A stretch of 37,795 nucleotides of DNA from Phycisphaerales bacterium. GTDB lineage: Bacteria > Planctomycetota > Phycisphaerae > Phycisphaerales > UBA1924. Positions 16,327-22,733 of the stretch are shown one piece after another. Position numbers and translations under genes: made by a program. The notes under the pieces are model-generated. The model ran no database searches, was not told the DNA's origin, and was given only the letters and a program-made list of their open reading frames with translations. The stretch is from NCBI GenBank assembly GCA_016741915.1, contig JACVCS010000032.1:1-37795 (forward strand), in the 5' to 3' direction. Positions within the stretch are counted from its first letter, which is position 1. Each line of letters begins with the position of its first letter.

Positions 16327-18440
16327 GCGAAGGGCTCGACGCGAACAACCTGCCCCCCGGCACGGCCGCGCACGGCTGGCTCGCCATCGGCGGCGAGCGG
16401 GTCGACGGCGGCTGGCGCTACCCCGAGCGGAACGCCCAGCGCGAGCGGATCGGCACGCTGACGCGCTGGGACGCCCCGACCGAGGGTCAGCCGCGCTACA
16501 CCGCTGCCAAGGGCGGCAAGCGCGGGCTGATCTTCCCCGCCGACGGTCTGCCTGCATACGCGGGCACGAGCCTATGTGACCCGATCCTCGTCGCCGAGGG
16601 GGCGAGCGATACGGCATGCCTGCACACGTTCGCCTTCACGGCGGTGGGCGCGCCGATGGCAGGGCGCGGTGGGGATGAGCTCGCAGTCCTGCTTCGGGAC
16701 CGGCATGTCGTTCTCATCGGCGACAACGATGACGCCGGTCGGAAGAGCATCCAGACCCTGGCCGCCGCGCTCGTTGGTGTGTGCGCCTCGGTGCGTTTCA
16801 CGTTCCCACCGGAAGGGCACAAGGACGTGCGATCGTGGGTCGCCGACGGCGGGGCTGGTGATGCTGAGATCGTTCGGCTGATCGCGGAGGCTAAGAACTA
16901 CGCGCCCCCGGCACCTGCGACGCCGGAGCGGCCGCCGGTGCCGGAGTTCGTGCCCTTCCCGACGGAGGCGCTGCCGAAGGCCGCGGCCGATCTGGTTCGG
17001 GCCGGCGCACTGTCGCTGCAGGTGAGTGAGGCGATGCTCGGCCCGCTCGCGTTGGCATCGATGGCCGCCGGAATCGGCAACTCCCGCACAATCGCGCTGC
17101 ACGCCTCCTGGCACGAGCCCTCGGTTCTATGGGTGGCGGTCGTCGCGCCGTCCGGCTCCGGCAAATCACCGGCCCTCGAACTCGTCACCCGCCCCGCCGA
17201 GCGCCGCGATGCCGAAGCGCTTCGCGAGCACCGCGAAGCGCTGAAACAGCACGCTGTCGAGGTGGCTCAGCACGAGAAGGCCATGCGGGGGTGGGAGCGG
17301 GGGTCTGGCAAGGGCAACCTGAAGGCGACGCCACCTGCAGCTCCGGAGGCACCGGCATGCGAGCGGCACCTCACCAATGACACCACGCTCGAGGGGTTGG
17401 CCGCGATGCTCGCCGCGAGCCCGCGCGGACTTCTGCTCGCGTGCGACGAACTGGCCGCGTGGTTCGGCTCGTTCGGCCGGTACGCGACCAACGGTCGCGC
17501 CGCGGGCGAGGCCTCGCGCTGGCTACCGCTGCACCGGGCCAGTTCGCTCCGAGTTGATCGTCGCACCGCGCCGCCACTGCTCGTCGAACGGGCCGCCGTG
17601 TGCATTGCGGGGATGATCCAGCCATCGGTGTTCGCCGCGGCGCTCACGGGCACGGACTTCGACTCGGGGTTGGTGGCCCGGCTCCTGCTGTCGATGCCGC
17701 CGATCCCGACCCGCCGCTGGCAACCCGGCGGCATCCCGCCGATGGTCGAGCGGAGGTACAAAGCGATGGTCGAGAGTCTGTACGACCTCGAGCTCGACGA
17801 GGATCAGCACGGTACCCCAGTGCCCCGAGCCCTCTCACTGGACGAGCAGGCCAGTCAGCTCTGGGCCAACTTCTACAACTCACTGAACGCGGACATGGCG
17901 AGCCAGGACGAGCGGGCTCGCGCGATGATGGCCAAGATCGAGTGCGCCGCTGCCCGCCTCGCCCTCGTCGTCCACCTCGGCAGAGTTGCCGCTGGCGAAG
18001 GCGCTATCGCCAATGTCATCGACTCCGAATCGATGGATCGGGGCATCCGGCTGGCGAACTGGTTCCGCCGCGAGGCCGAGCGGGTGTACGCGCGCCTCGC
18101 CGAGGGTGATGACGACCGTGAGGCCCGGCAGCTGCTCGACATCGTCAGCCGCAAGGGCGGCAGCGTGAGCGGGCGGGAACTCGTTCAGTCGAGCAGGAAG
18201 TTCAAGACCGTGAAGGACGCCGAGGCGGCGCTGTCGCGGCTGGTGGATGCGGGCCACGGACAGTGGGTGTACCTGCCCCAGAGCGGACCCGGTGCGCCCA
18301 AGGCCAGGAGGTTCGTCCTGCCCGGCGCTTCCGGCGATCCCCTCTACAGAACCTCCGCTGGCGGTGCCGCAAACGGGGATTCCGTTTGTGTAGACGCTGT
18401 AGACACGCCCACCACCGGCACCGCGGGAGGTGCCGAGTGA
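16323..18440 (+). CDS. TOPRIM-DUF3987 primase-helicase of the element
   Basis: This encodes 705 residues. The N-terminal part (about 1-190) is primase-like, with a TOPRIM fold: VAEGASDT (E at about 91) and the acidic IGDNDDAGRKS (about 134-142). From about 200 a DUF3987 ATPase domain follows, with Walker A APSGSGKS (about 275-282), an internal insert rich in charged residues (about 310-345), and the Walker B-like LLACDELAAWFGSFGRY (about 372-388). A C-terminal winged-helix segment (SRKGGSVSGRELVQSS, about 602-617) probably binds DNA. Proteins of this type start replication of satellites and integrative elements. The last codons run through two GTAGAC words. The gene overlaps both neighbours (ATGA at the start, TGATG at the end). 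Confidence 0.85.
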   Translation: MSEGLDANNLPPGTAAHGWLAIGGERVDGGWRYPERNAQRERIGTLTRWDAPTEGQPRYTAAKGGKRGLIFPADGLPAYAGTSLCDPILVAEGASDTACLHTFAFTAVGAPMAGRGGDELAVLLRDRHVVLIGDNDDAGRKSIQTLAAALVGVCASVRFTFPPEGHKDVRSWVADGGAGDAEIVRLIAEAKNYAPPAPATPERPPVPEFVPFPTEALPKAAADLVRAGALSLQVSEAMLGPLALASMAAGIGNSRTIALHASWHEPSVLWVAVVAPSGSGKSPALELVTRPAERRDAEALREHREALKQHAVEVAQHEKAMRGWERGSGKGNLKATPPAAPEAPACERHLTNDTTLEGLAAMLAASPRGLLLACDELAAWFGSFGRYATNGRAAGEASRWLPLHRASSLRVDRRTAPPLLVERAAVCIAGMIQPSVFAAALTGTDFDSGLVARLLLSMPPIPTRRWQPGGIPPMVERRYKAMVESLYDLELDEDQHGTPVPRALSLDEQASQLWANFYNSLNADMASQDERARAMMAKIECAAARLALVVHLGRVAAGEGAIANVIDSESMDRGIRLANWFRREAERVYARLAEGDDDREARQLLDIVSRKGGSVSGRELVQSSRKFKTVKDAEAALSRLVDAGHGQWVYLPQSGPGAPKARRFVLPGASGDPLYRTSAGGAANGDSVCVDAVDTPTTGTAGGAE
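18375..18408 (+). repeat. GTAGAC direct repeat inside the primase 3' end
   Basis: GGGGATTC is followed by TGTAGACGCTGTAGACACGCC, two GTAGAC words 10 bp apart. The same combination (GGGGATTC then GTAGAC twice, then CGCC) occurs at 5361-5384 near the left element end. These could be initiator binding sites (an origin) recognised by the primase. This is inference from sequence recurrence only. Confidence 0.45.
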
Positions 18441-18703
18441 TGCGATGGAGTGGCTACTGGCTGAAGGCCTTCAACGAGGGGCGGCACATCGATGGCCGCC
18501 TCAACGGCGAGTACGTCGCCCGAGTCATTGCCATCGAGTGGCTCTCGGGCATGCCCGTCATGCCGCACCGCTGCGGCCGCGAGCGCCGGCTCTACCTCGC
18601 GATTGTGTGCCTGCGGGGCAAGTGGATTGTCGTGGGTGTGTACGGCACGTCAAGGTCAGCAAAGCGGGCGTGCGAGCGCGCGCTCGAGGAGGCAACGTCA
18701 TGA
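18440..18703 (+). CDS. Small basic protein of unknown function
   Basis: This encodes 87 residues. ATG 18440 shares its A with the primase stop (TGATG). It starts MRWSGYWLKAFNEGRHIDG and contains VARVIAIEWLSGMPVMPHRC, a hydrophobic strand LYLAIVCLRGKWIVVGVYG and a helical, positively charged end (SAKRACERALEE). No domain is recognised. The beta-hairpin plus terminal helix suggests a small nucleic-acid or partner-binding fold. Its place between the primase and two more overlapped genes makes it a true gene of the backbone operon. Confidence 0.65.
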   Translation: MRWSGYWLKAFNEGRHIDGRLNGEYVARVIAIEWLSGMPVMPHRCGRERRLYLAIVCLRGKWIVVGVYGTSRSAKRACERALEEATS

Positions 18704-19197
18704 ATCGATGGCAACGCAGTCTGCACGAGGCCGGTCGCGTGGTCGCGGCCTATGTGCTGAGCAGTCACAAAGCCGTGGCGAAGGTGTATCACGACGCCGG
18801 CGCGTGCTGGCCGTCGCGAGAACTCAGCGCAACGAACCGTGAAATCGTCCTGGCCATCGGGCCCCTGGCCGCGGCCATCGCCCAGCGAGAGCGGGAGCCG
18901 GAGCTTCCCCCGCACCTGAAGAACAAACCCATCGAGTTGCAGGCCATCGGTCAAGTCGACATGTTCGACCACCAGTCCTGCGACTTCCGAGCCGCCTCAG
19001 ACCTCGCACTGATTGCCGACTTCTGCATCGAGAGTCTGGATGACCAACCACAGCGGTGCTGCCAGAGCGGGGAGTTGGCAGGCTCGACCGCCGAGCAGCT
19101 CGTCAGCCAGCACCACGCACTCATCGTCAAGGCCGCGCGGGAGTTGTTCCTGAACGGCGTCGTCACTGTCCCCCTGCCCGAAAGGAAAGAGTCATGA
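18700..19197 (+). CDS. Hypothetical backbone protein, peptidase M41-like N-terminus possible
   Basis: This encodes 165 residues. ATG 18700 has an excellent ribosome site (GAGGAGG, 18687-18693) and overlaps the previous stop by four bases. The start MNRWQRSLHEAGRVVAAYVL resembles the HEAGHAVVA region found in small M41/FtsH-like proteins encoded on mobile elements, but the second metal-binding histidine is replaced (HEAGR instead of HEAGH), so catalysis is unlikely. The rest is helical (CDFRAASDLALIADFCIE; AARELFLNGVVTVPL). Its function is unknown. It is followed by another ATGA overlap. Confidence 0.65.
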   Translation: MNRWQRSLHEAGRVVAAYVLSSHKAVAKVYHDAGACWPSRELSATNREIVLAIGPLAAAIAQREREPELPPHLKNKPIELQAIGQVDMFDHQSCDFRAASDLALIADFCIESLDDQPQRCCQSGELAGSTAEQLVSQHHALIVKAARELFLNGVVTVPLPERKES

Positions 19198-19883
19198 TGT
19201 CACTCGCACAGATCGCCCAGAACAAGAAGCAGCAGGCCCGCACCGCGTTCATCAACGCGGCGTGGTCCGAGGAGCCGCCGGAGCGCCTGGCGGAACTGGC
19301 CAACGACGCCGGGATGGAGCTCGCGGCCGCGGACGCCATCCTGGCCCGCATCGCGGACATCCGCACCGACATGGCCACCGCGGACACCGTCGCGCATCTC
19401 CGGCGTGTGGCGAGTCAGGCGAAGGCCCACTCCGATGCGGTTGGGGCGAAGGCACAGGCGGCGATCGACAAGCTCGAGGCGGAGGCGGAAGCCGTCGCCC
19501 GCGAAGCCGATGCCGCGCGGCGCGAACTCGGTGATGCGGAGTCCGCTGCGACGCGTGTGCTTTCCGTCTACGAGGAGGGGCTCATTCCTGTCTCCCGCCT
19601 GCCGAAGGAGGTCGCTGCGATGATCGAGCGGAGGTCGCTGGAGGCCAAGGTCAACCAGGCCCACGCCGTGGTCATCGCCGCGACCAACAAGCGCAACAGC
19701 CTCCGCGAGGATGTGCAGCGGCTGGAGCGCGAACTGCAGTACCTTCCCATCTCCCGCGACCGCAAGGAGCAGGAGGCTCGGCTGAACGCTGAGATCGAAC
19801 GGGCCAAGGCCGCCCTCGCGGCCGCGGAGACGCGGCTCATCGATGCCGAGCGGGCCCATGCCAAGGCCCGGAGCGCCCTGTAG
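19194..19883 (+). CDS. Coiled-coil hypothetical protein
   Basis: This encodes 229 residues from ATG 19194, with AAAGGAAAGA as ribosome site and a four-base overlap with the previous stop; ATG 19197 is equally possible. After residue about 60 the protein is almost entirely heptad-rich helix with alanine, glutamate and arginine (for example EAEAEAVAREADAARRELG and ERAKAALAAAETRLIDAERAH). A break near VSRLPKEVAAMIE divides two long coiled coils. It has no signal peptide or membrane segment. The role is unknown; a scaffold or filament-like part of the element's replication or maintenance apparatus is possible. A GC hairpin follows at 19906-19933, before the integrase. Confidence 0.7.
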   Translation: MMSLAQIAQNKKQQARTAFINAAWSEEPPERLAELANDAGMELAAADAILARIADIRTDMATADTVAHLRRVASQAKAHSDAVGAKAQAAIDKLEAEAEAVAREADAARRELGDAESAATRVLSVYEEGLIPVSRLPKEVAAMIERRSLEAKVNQAHAVVIAATNKRNSLREDVQRLERELQYLPISRDRKEQEARLNAEIERAKAALAAAETRLIDAERAHAKARSAL

Positions 19884-20018
19884 TCCAGCACATCCCACAT
19901 GCATCGCCCCCTGGCTTTGCCGCCGGGGGGCGACTTGACCCGTGCCACCGGCCAGCCCTGACTGTGACCCCCGATCCCGGCAACCCGCCGAGGTCGGGGC
20001 AATGGAGACCTCCGCCCG

Positions 20019-21467
20019 ATGGGCACCGTGTTCCGCAAAGCCTGGACCGCCCCCCTGCCGCCCGGCGCGGAGATCGTGTTGCAGCGCGGCAAGCGCCTGG
20101 CCCGCTACCAACTCCGCAACGGCAAGGTCCGCACCGCGGAGGTGTTCACCGCTGCCGACGGCCGCGTCCGCATCCGCGGTGAGACCAAGTCGTACATCGC
20201 CAAGTTCCGCGATGCGGCCGGGTACTGGGTCGAGCGCCCGACGGGCTGTTCCGATGAGACCGCCGCGCGGGCCGTGCTGGCCCAACTGGTGCGCCGGGCC
20301 GAACTGATCCGCGCTGGCGTGATCACGCCCGAGGAGGACGCTGCCTCCCGGCACGGGGCCGAATCGATCGAGACGAATCTGGACGCGTGGCGCGACCACC
20401 TGCGGCTCAAGGGCAGCACCGAGCACTGGTACATCCAGGCCCGCCGCCGGGTGGCCCGTGTCGCCACCGACCGAGGCGTAAAGCGCCTTCGCGACTTCAC
20501 GGCCGCGACGGTTGAACGGTGGCTCCGAGATCAGGCGGACACGGGCATGTCCGCGGGAACGCGGAACGGCTACCGGCAGGCCTGCGTGACGTTCGTCAAC
20601 TGGTGCGTGCGGGCCGGGCGACTCACGCACAACCCGCTGCTGGCCGTCGCGGTGGCGGACCAGCGGGCCGACACGCGGCGGCAGCGCCGCGCCCTGACCG
20701 AAGAGGAACTGGCCCGACTTCTGGACGCCGCCCAGCGCCGTCCCCTGGCCGACGCGATGACGGTTCGTCGCGGCGAGGCCAAGGGCCAGGCGCAGGCGAA
20801 GTTGTCGCCCGAGACGCGGGAGAACCTGTTGCGCATCGGCCGCGAGCGGGCGCTGATCTACAAGACGCTCGTGCTCACCGGCCTGCGGAAGGGGGAACTG
20901 GCCAGCATCACCGTCGGCCAGGTCGATCTCGGCGGTCGGGTGCCGCACCTGTTGCTGAACGCCCGCGACGAGAAGAATCGCCGCGGGTCGGAGATCCCGC
21001 TGCGGGCGGACCTTGCCGCCGACATCCGCTCGTGGCTGGCCGACCGGTTGGCGTGGGCCCAGCAGACCGCCCGCGACATAGAGGAGCCGATCCCGGCGTC
21101 GCTGCCGAGCGACGAGCCGCTCTTCGAGGTTCCGAGCGGACTGATCCGCATCTTCGACCGCGATTTGGTGTTCGCGGGTCTGGCCCGCGTCGAGAATAGT
21201 GGCGGGAAGGAGGTCGTCATCAAGACCGACGAGCGCGGCCGCACCATCGACATCCATGCCCTGCGGCACACCTTCGGGACGCACCTCTCAAAGGCGGGTG
21301 TCCCGCTGCGGACCGCGCAGGCCGCGATGCGACACAGCGACCCGAGCCTCACGGCCAACGTCTACACCGACCCGAAACTCCTCGACGTGGCCGGGGCGGT
21401 GGCCAGCCTGCCGGACCTGCCGCTGGCAGCGGTTGGAGGGCGAGCCGCGACGGTGGCCGCCCGTTGA
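20019..21467 (+). CDS. int: Tyrosine recombinase (integrase) of the element
   Basis: This encodes 482 residues. The catalytic residues are in family order: R290 (TGLRKGEL), H413-x-x-R416 (HALRHTFG), H439 (RHSD) and the nucleophile Y449 (NVYTD). The N-terminal 100 residues may contact arm sites, and a core-binding SAM-like domain follows (about 120-215). An insert between 240 and 275 (TVRRGEAKGQAQAKLSPETRE) is longer than in phage lambda integrase. The C-terminal tail after Y449 is 33 residues. It should catalyse exchange at the 18-bp tRNA-Gly core. The last 45 codons match the stump at 3171-3308. Its stop lies 24 bases from the end of a convergent gene. Confidence 0.93.
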   Translation: MGTVFRKAWTAPLPPGAEIVLQRGKRLARYQLRNGKVRTAEVFTAADGRVRIRGETKSYIAKFRDAAGYWVERPTGCSDETAARAVLAQLVRRAELIRAGVITPEEDAASRHGAESIETNLDAWRDHLRLKGSTEHWYIQARRRVARVATDRGVKRLRDFTAATVERWLRDQADTGMSAGTRNGYRQACVTFVNWCVRAGRLTHNPLLAVAVADQRADTRRQRRALTEEELARLLDAAQRRPLADAMTVRRGEAKGQAQAKLSPETRENLLRIGRERALIYKTLVLTGLRKGELASITVGQVDLGGRVPHLLLNARDEKNRRGSEIPLRADLAADIRSWLADRLAWAQQTARDIEEPIPASLPSDEPLFEVPSGLIRIFDRDLVFAGLARVENSGGKEVVIKTDERGRTIDIHALRHTFGTHLSKAGVPLRTAQAAMRHSDPSLTANVYTDPKLLDVAGAVASLPDLPLAAVGGRAATVAAR

Positions 21468-21491
21468 CGCCATCGGCCACTCATCGGGCGG

Positions 21492-22259
21492 TCAACCCCA
21501 GCGATGCCGTCCCCGACGCGGCGTTGTCTCCGGCGGCTTCGGGGGCGGGAGCACCGGCGGGAGAGTCGGGAGTTCATCTGCCTCTTCCCCCTCGTCGGAG
21601 CCGTCCAACGTGTCGACGCCGTCCACGAATCGACGCCAGGTCGGCATGGCGACAGGCTCAACTTCGATCTGCTCGAGCATCGCATTGCAAGGCACGAGCG
21701 CGGCGGCCGCAGCGAACCGGACATCCTCCAGGATGCGGTCGAACTGGTTTGGCGTGGTCGCTTCCCGAAAGGTCATGGTCAGGATCTCCCGAAGAGCTCG
21801 GATCGCCGGGTCCGCGGGGATGTGCGTGAAAAGCTCGTGCAGGCTCGGACGATCCCTTCGTCCCTCCACGCGCACACGTCTCCGGAGCTCCTTTGCGGGC
21901 ACGATCATGTACTGGAATACCTTCGCGGAGCGATCGTGCTCGAACGACCGGTCCGCATCCACCCGGGTAAGGCTCAAGGCCTCGAGCTCTTTCCCCAGTT
22001 CGCCCAGCACGCCAATCGCCAGACCACGGATGTCGCGGACGGACATCTCGCTCGTGCGCTCAAGCGAGTCGAAGTAGGTCATGGACATGATCTTGCGCAG
22101 GGCGGTCAGGCATGGGTCGGCGATGGAAGCCTGCAAGAGCTCCATCAGCGTTTCCGCTCCATCGACACGTTCATCCTCGTCGAGCTTGACCGAGTCAAGG
22201 TCGCTGCTGTGGACGAACAGGAACTTCGGCCGCTTCGGGGCATGGACATCTGCCGTCAT
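21492..22259 (-). CDS. Unknown protein with an internal duplication, cargo between int and att
   Basis: This encodes 255 residues from ATG 22259; the frame extends to 22295, adding 12 residues. Two segments resemble each other: ADPCLTALRKIMSMTYFDSL near residues 45-64 and ADPAIRALREILTMTFREAT near 145-164. Each is followed by about 30 residues of helix ending in a hydrophobic stretch, so the protein seems to be a tandem duplication of a unit of about 95-100 residues. The C-terminus is acidic, then proline-rich (LPTLPPVLPPPKPPETTPRRG). No domain is recognised. It sits where the old element carries its nuclease gene. It converges with the integrase. Confidence 0.6.
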   Translation of the reverse strand: MTADVHAPKRPKFLFVHSSDLDSVKLDEDERVDGAETLMELLQASIADPCLTALRKIMSMTYFDSLERTSEMSVRDIRGLAIGVLGELGKELEALSLTRVDADRSFEHDRSAKVFQYMIVPAKELRRRVRVEGRRDRPSLHELFTHIPADPAIRALREILTMTFREATTPNQFDRILEDVRFAAAAALVPCNAMLEQIEVEPVAMPTWRRFVDGVDTLDGSDEGEEADELPTLPPVLPPPKPPETTPRRGRHRWG

Positions 22260-22359
22260 CACCGAAGCGTACGACGAACCGCCTCTCCGCCCCATCAGCC
22301 TGAGGGCGGGGACGACCGGACGCTGCCCCGCCGATCGGCAGCCTCATCCCCGCCACGCC

Positions 22360-22390
22360 TTGCACAACCACTTGCACACGCGCTTGCACA
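22360..22390 (+). promoter_or_regulatory. Three phased TTGCACA sites at the right element end
   Basis: TTGCACA occurs at 22360, 22372 and 22384, at exact 12-bp intervals, about 175 bp inside the attachment core. The same heptamer and phase occur at the left end (5158, 5170) and in the old end (4873-4903). Integrase arm-type sites are the most likely meaning. Confidence 0.6.
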
Positions 22391-22499
22391 AGCGAGCGTC
22401 CGCCTGGGTCATTCCGTGTCATCGTCCGGCCGTTGGCCCCGATCCGGCCGTCCCCGCCAGCGTCGGAAGAACTCGCGGATTCTGCGGAGTTTGTCAACG

Positions 22500-22535
22500 A
22501 AAAGCCGCCGTTGTCATCGTGTGACATCGGCGGCG
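22500..22535 (-). terminator. tRNA-Gly terminator
   Basis: On the minus strand, GCCGCCG...CGGCGGC with an inner TGTCA/TGACA stem is followed by TTTTTCG. It begins 8 bases downstream of the tRNA 3' end. Because it lies on the element side of the attachment core, it came with the element. Confidence 0.85.
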
Positions 22536-22542
22536 GTCAAAG

Positions 22543-22613
22543 CGGGCGACCGGGATCGAACCGGCGACATTCAGCTTGGGAAGCTGACGTTCTACCGCTG
22601 AACTACGCCCGCA
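22543..22613 (-). tRNA. tRNA-Gly (anticodon CCC)
   Basis: The 71 bases fold into a full cloverleaf on the minus strand: acceptor GCGGGCG/CGCCCGC, D arm GTTC-AGCGGTA-GAAC, anticodon stem TCAGC/GCTGA with loop TTCCCAA, and T arm GCCGG-TTCGATC-CCGGT. The anticodon CCC reads GGG. No 3' CCA is encoded and the discriminator base is T. The 5' half and the promoter are chromosomal. The 3' half beyond the 18-bp core was supplied by the integrated element, so the tRNA was rebuilt on integration. Confidence 0.95.
22566..22583. mobile_element. attR core, right boundary of the element
   Basis: CGACATTCAGCTTGGGAA is identical to 5078-5095 and lies within the anticodon loop, the 3' stem strand and the variable region of the tRNA. 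Beyond it (22584 onward) lie the tRNA 5' half and the chromosomal flank. Confidence 0.8.
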
Positions 22614-22621
22614 GCTCTACG

Positions 22622-22650
22622 ACTATACGCCCCTCATCCCGCGCCCGCAA
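22622..22650 (-). promoter_or_regulatory. Sigma-70-type promoter of tRNA-Gly
   Basis: On the minus strand, TTGCGG (-35, 22650-22645) and TATAGT (-10, 22627-22622) are separated by exactly 17 bp. The tRNA 5' end follows 8 bases after the -10 box. Confidence 0.75.
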
Positions 22651-22733
22651 CTCCTCAAAACAACCCACGCCCCTGCCTCTCAGCATCCCAGCTCTCCCCC
22701 GGCTCGTCCACACACGCAGCCACCAAAATCGCC

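Larger units (their letters stand above)
5078..22583. mobile_element. Integrative element in tRNA-Gly(CCC), satellite-like, with TerY-P/TerB/helicase cargo
   Basis: The element lies between 18-bp direct repeats, one inside a displaced tRNA half (5078-5095) and one inside the intact tRNA-Gly (22566-22583). It contains the cargo operon 5548-15261, the backbone 16075-21467 (AlpA-like regulator, primase-helicase, three small genes, tyrosine integrase), one minus-strand gene 21492-22259, and phased TTGCACA sites near both ends. I see no capsid, terminase, portal, tail, relaxase or conjugation genes. It therefore resembles a phage satellite or a small integrative element mobilised by a helper. Its base composition lacks the marked top-strand C excess of the right-hand chromosomal flank, which supports a foreign origin. 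Confidence 0.8.
22334..22583. repeat. Element-end direct repeat, right copy
   Basis: About 250 bp match 4848-5095 in the same order: ATCGGCAGCCTCATCCC, three TTGCACA heptamers, GTCATCGTCCGGCCGTTGG, a terminator and the tRNA-Gly 3' half. This copy is the integrase-side end of the second element. It supplies the 3' half of the working tRNA. Confidence 0.85.

Noticed and set aside
5078-22583. Complete prophage
   Set aside because: No terminase, portal, capsid, tail or lysis genes are present; primase plus integrase plus AlpA fits a satellite or a small integrative element.
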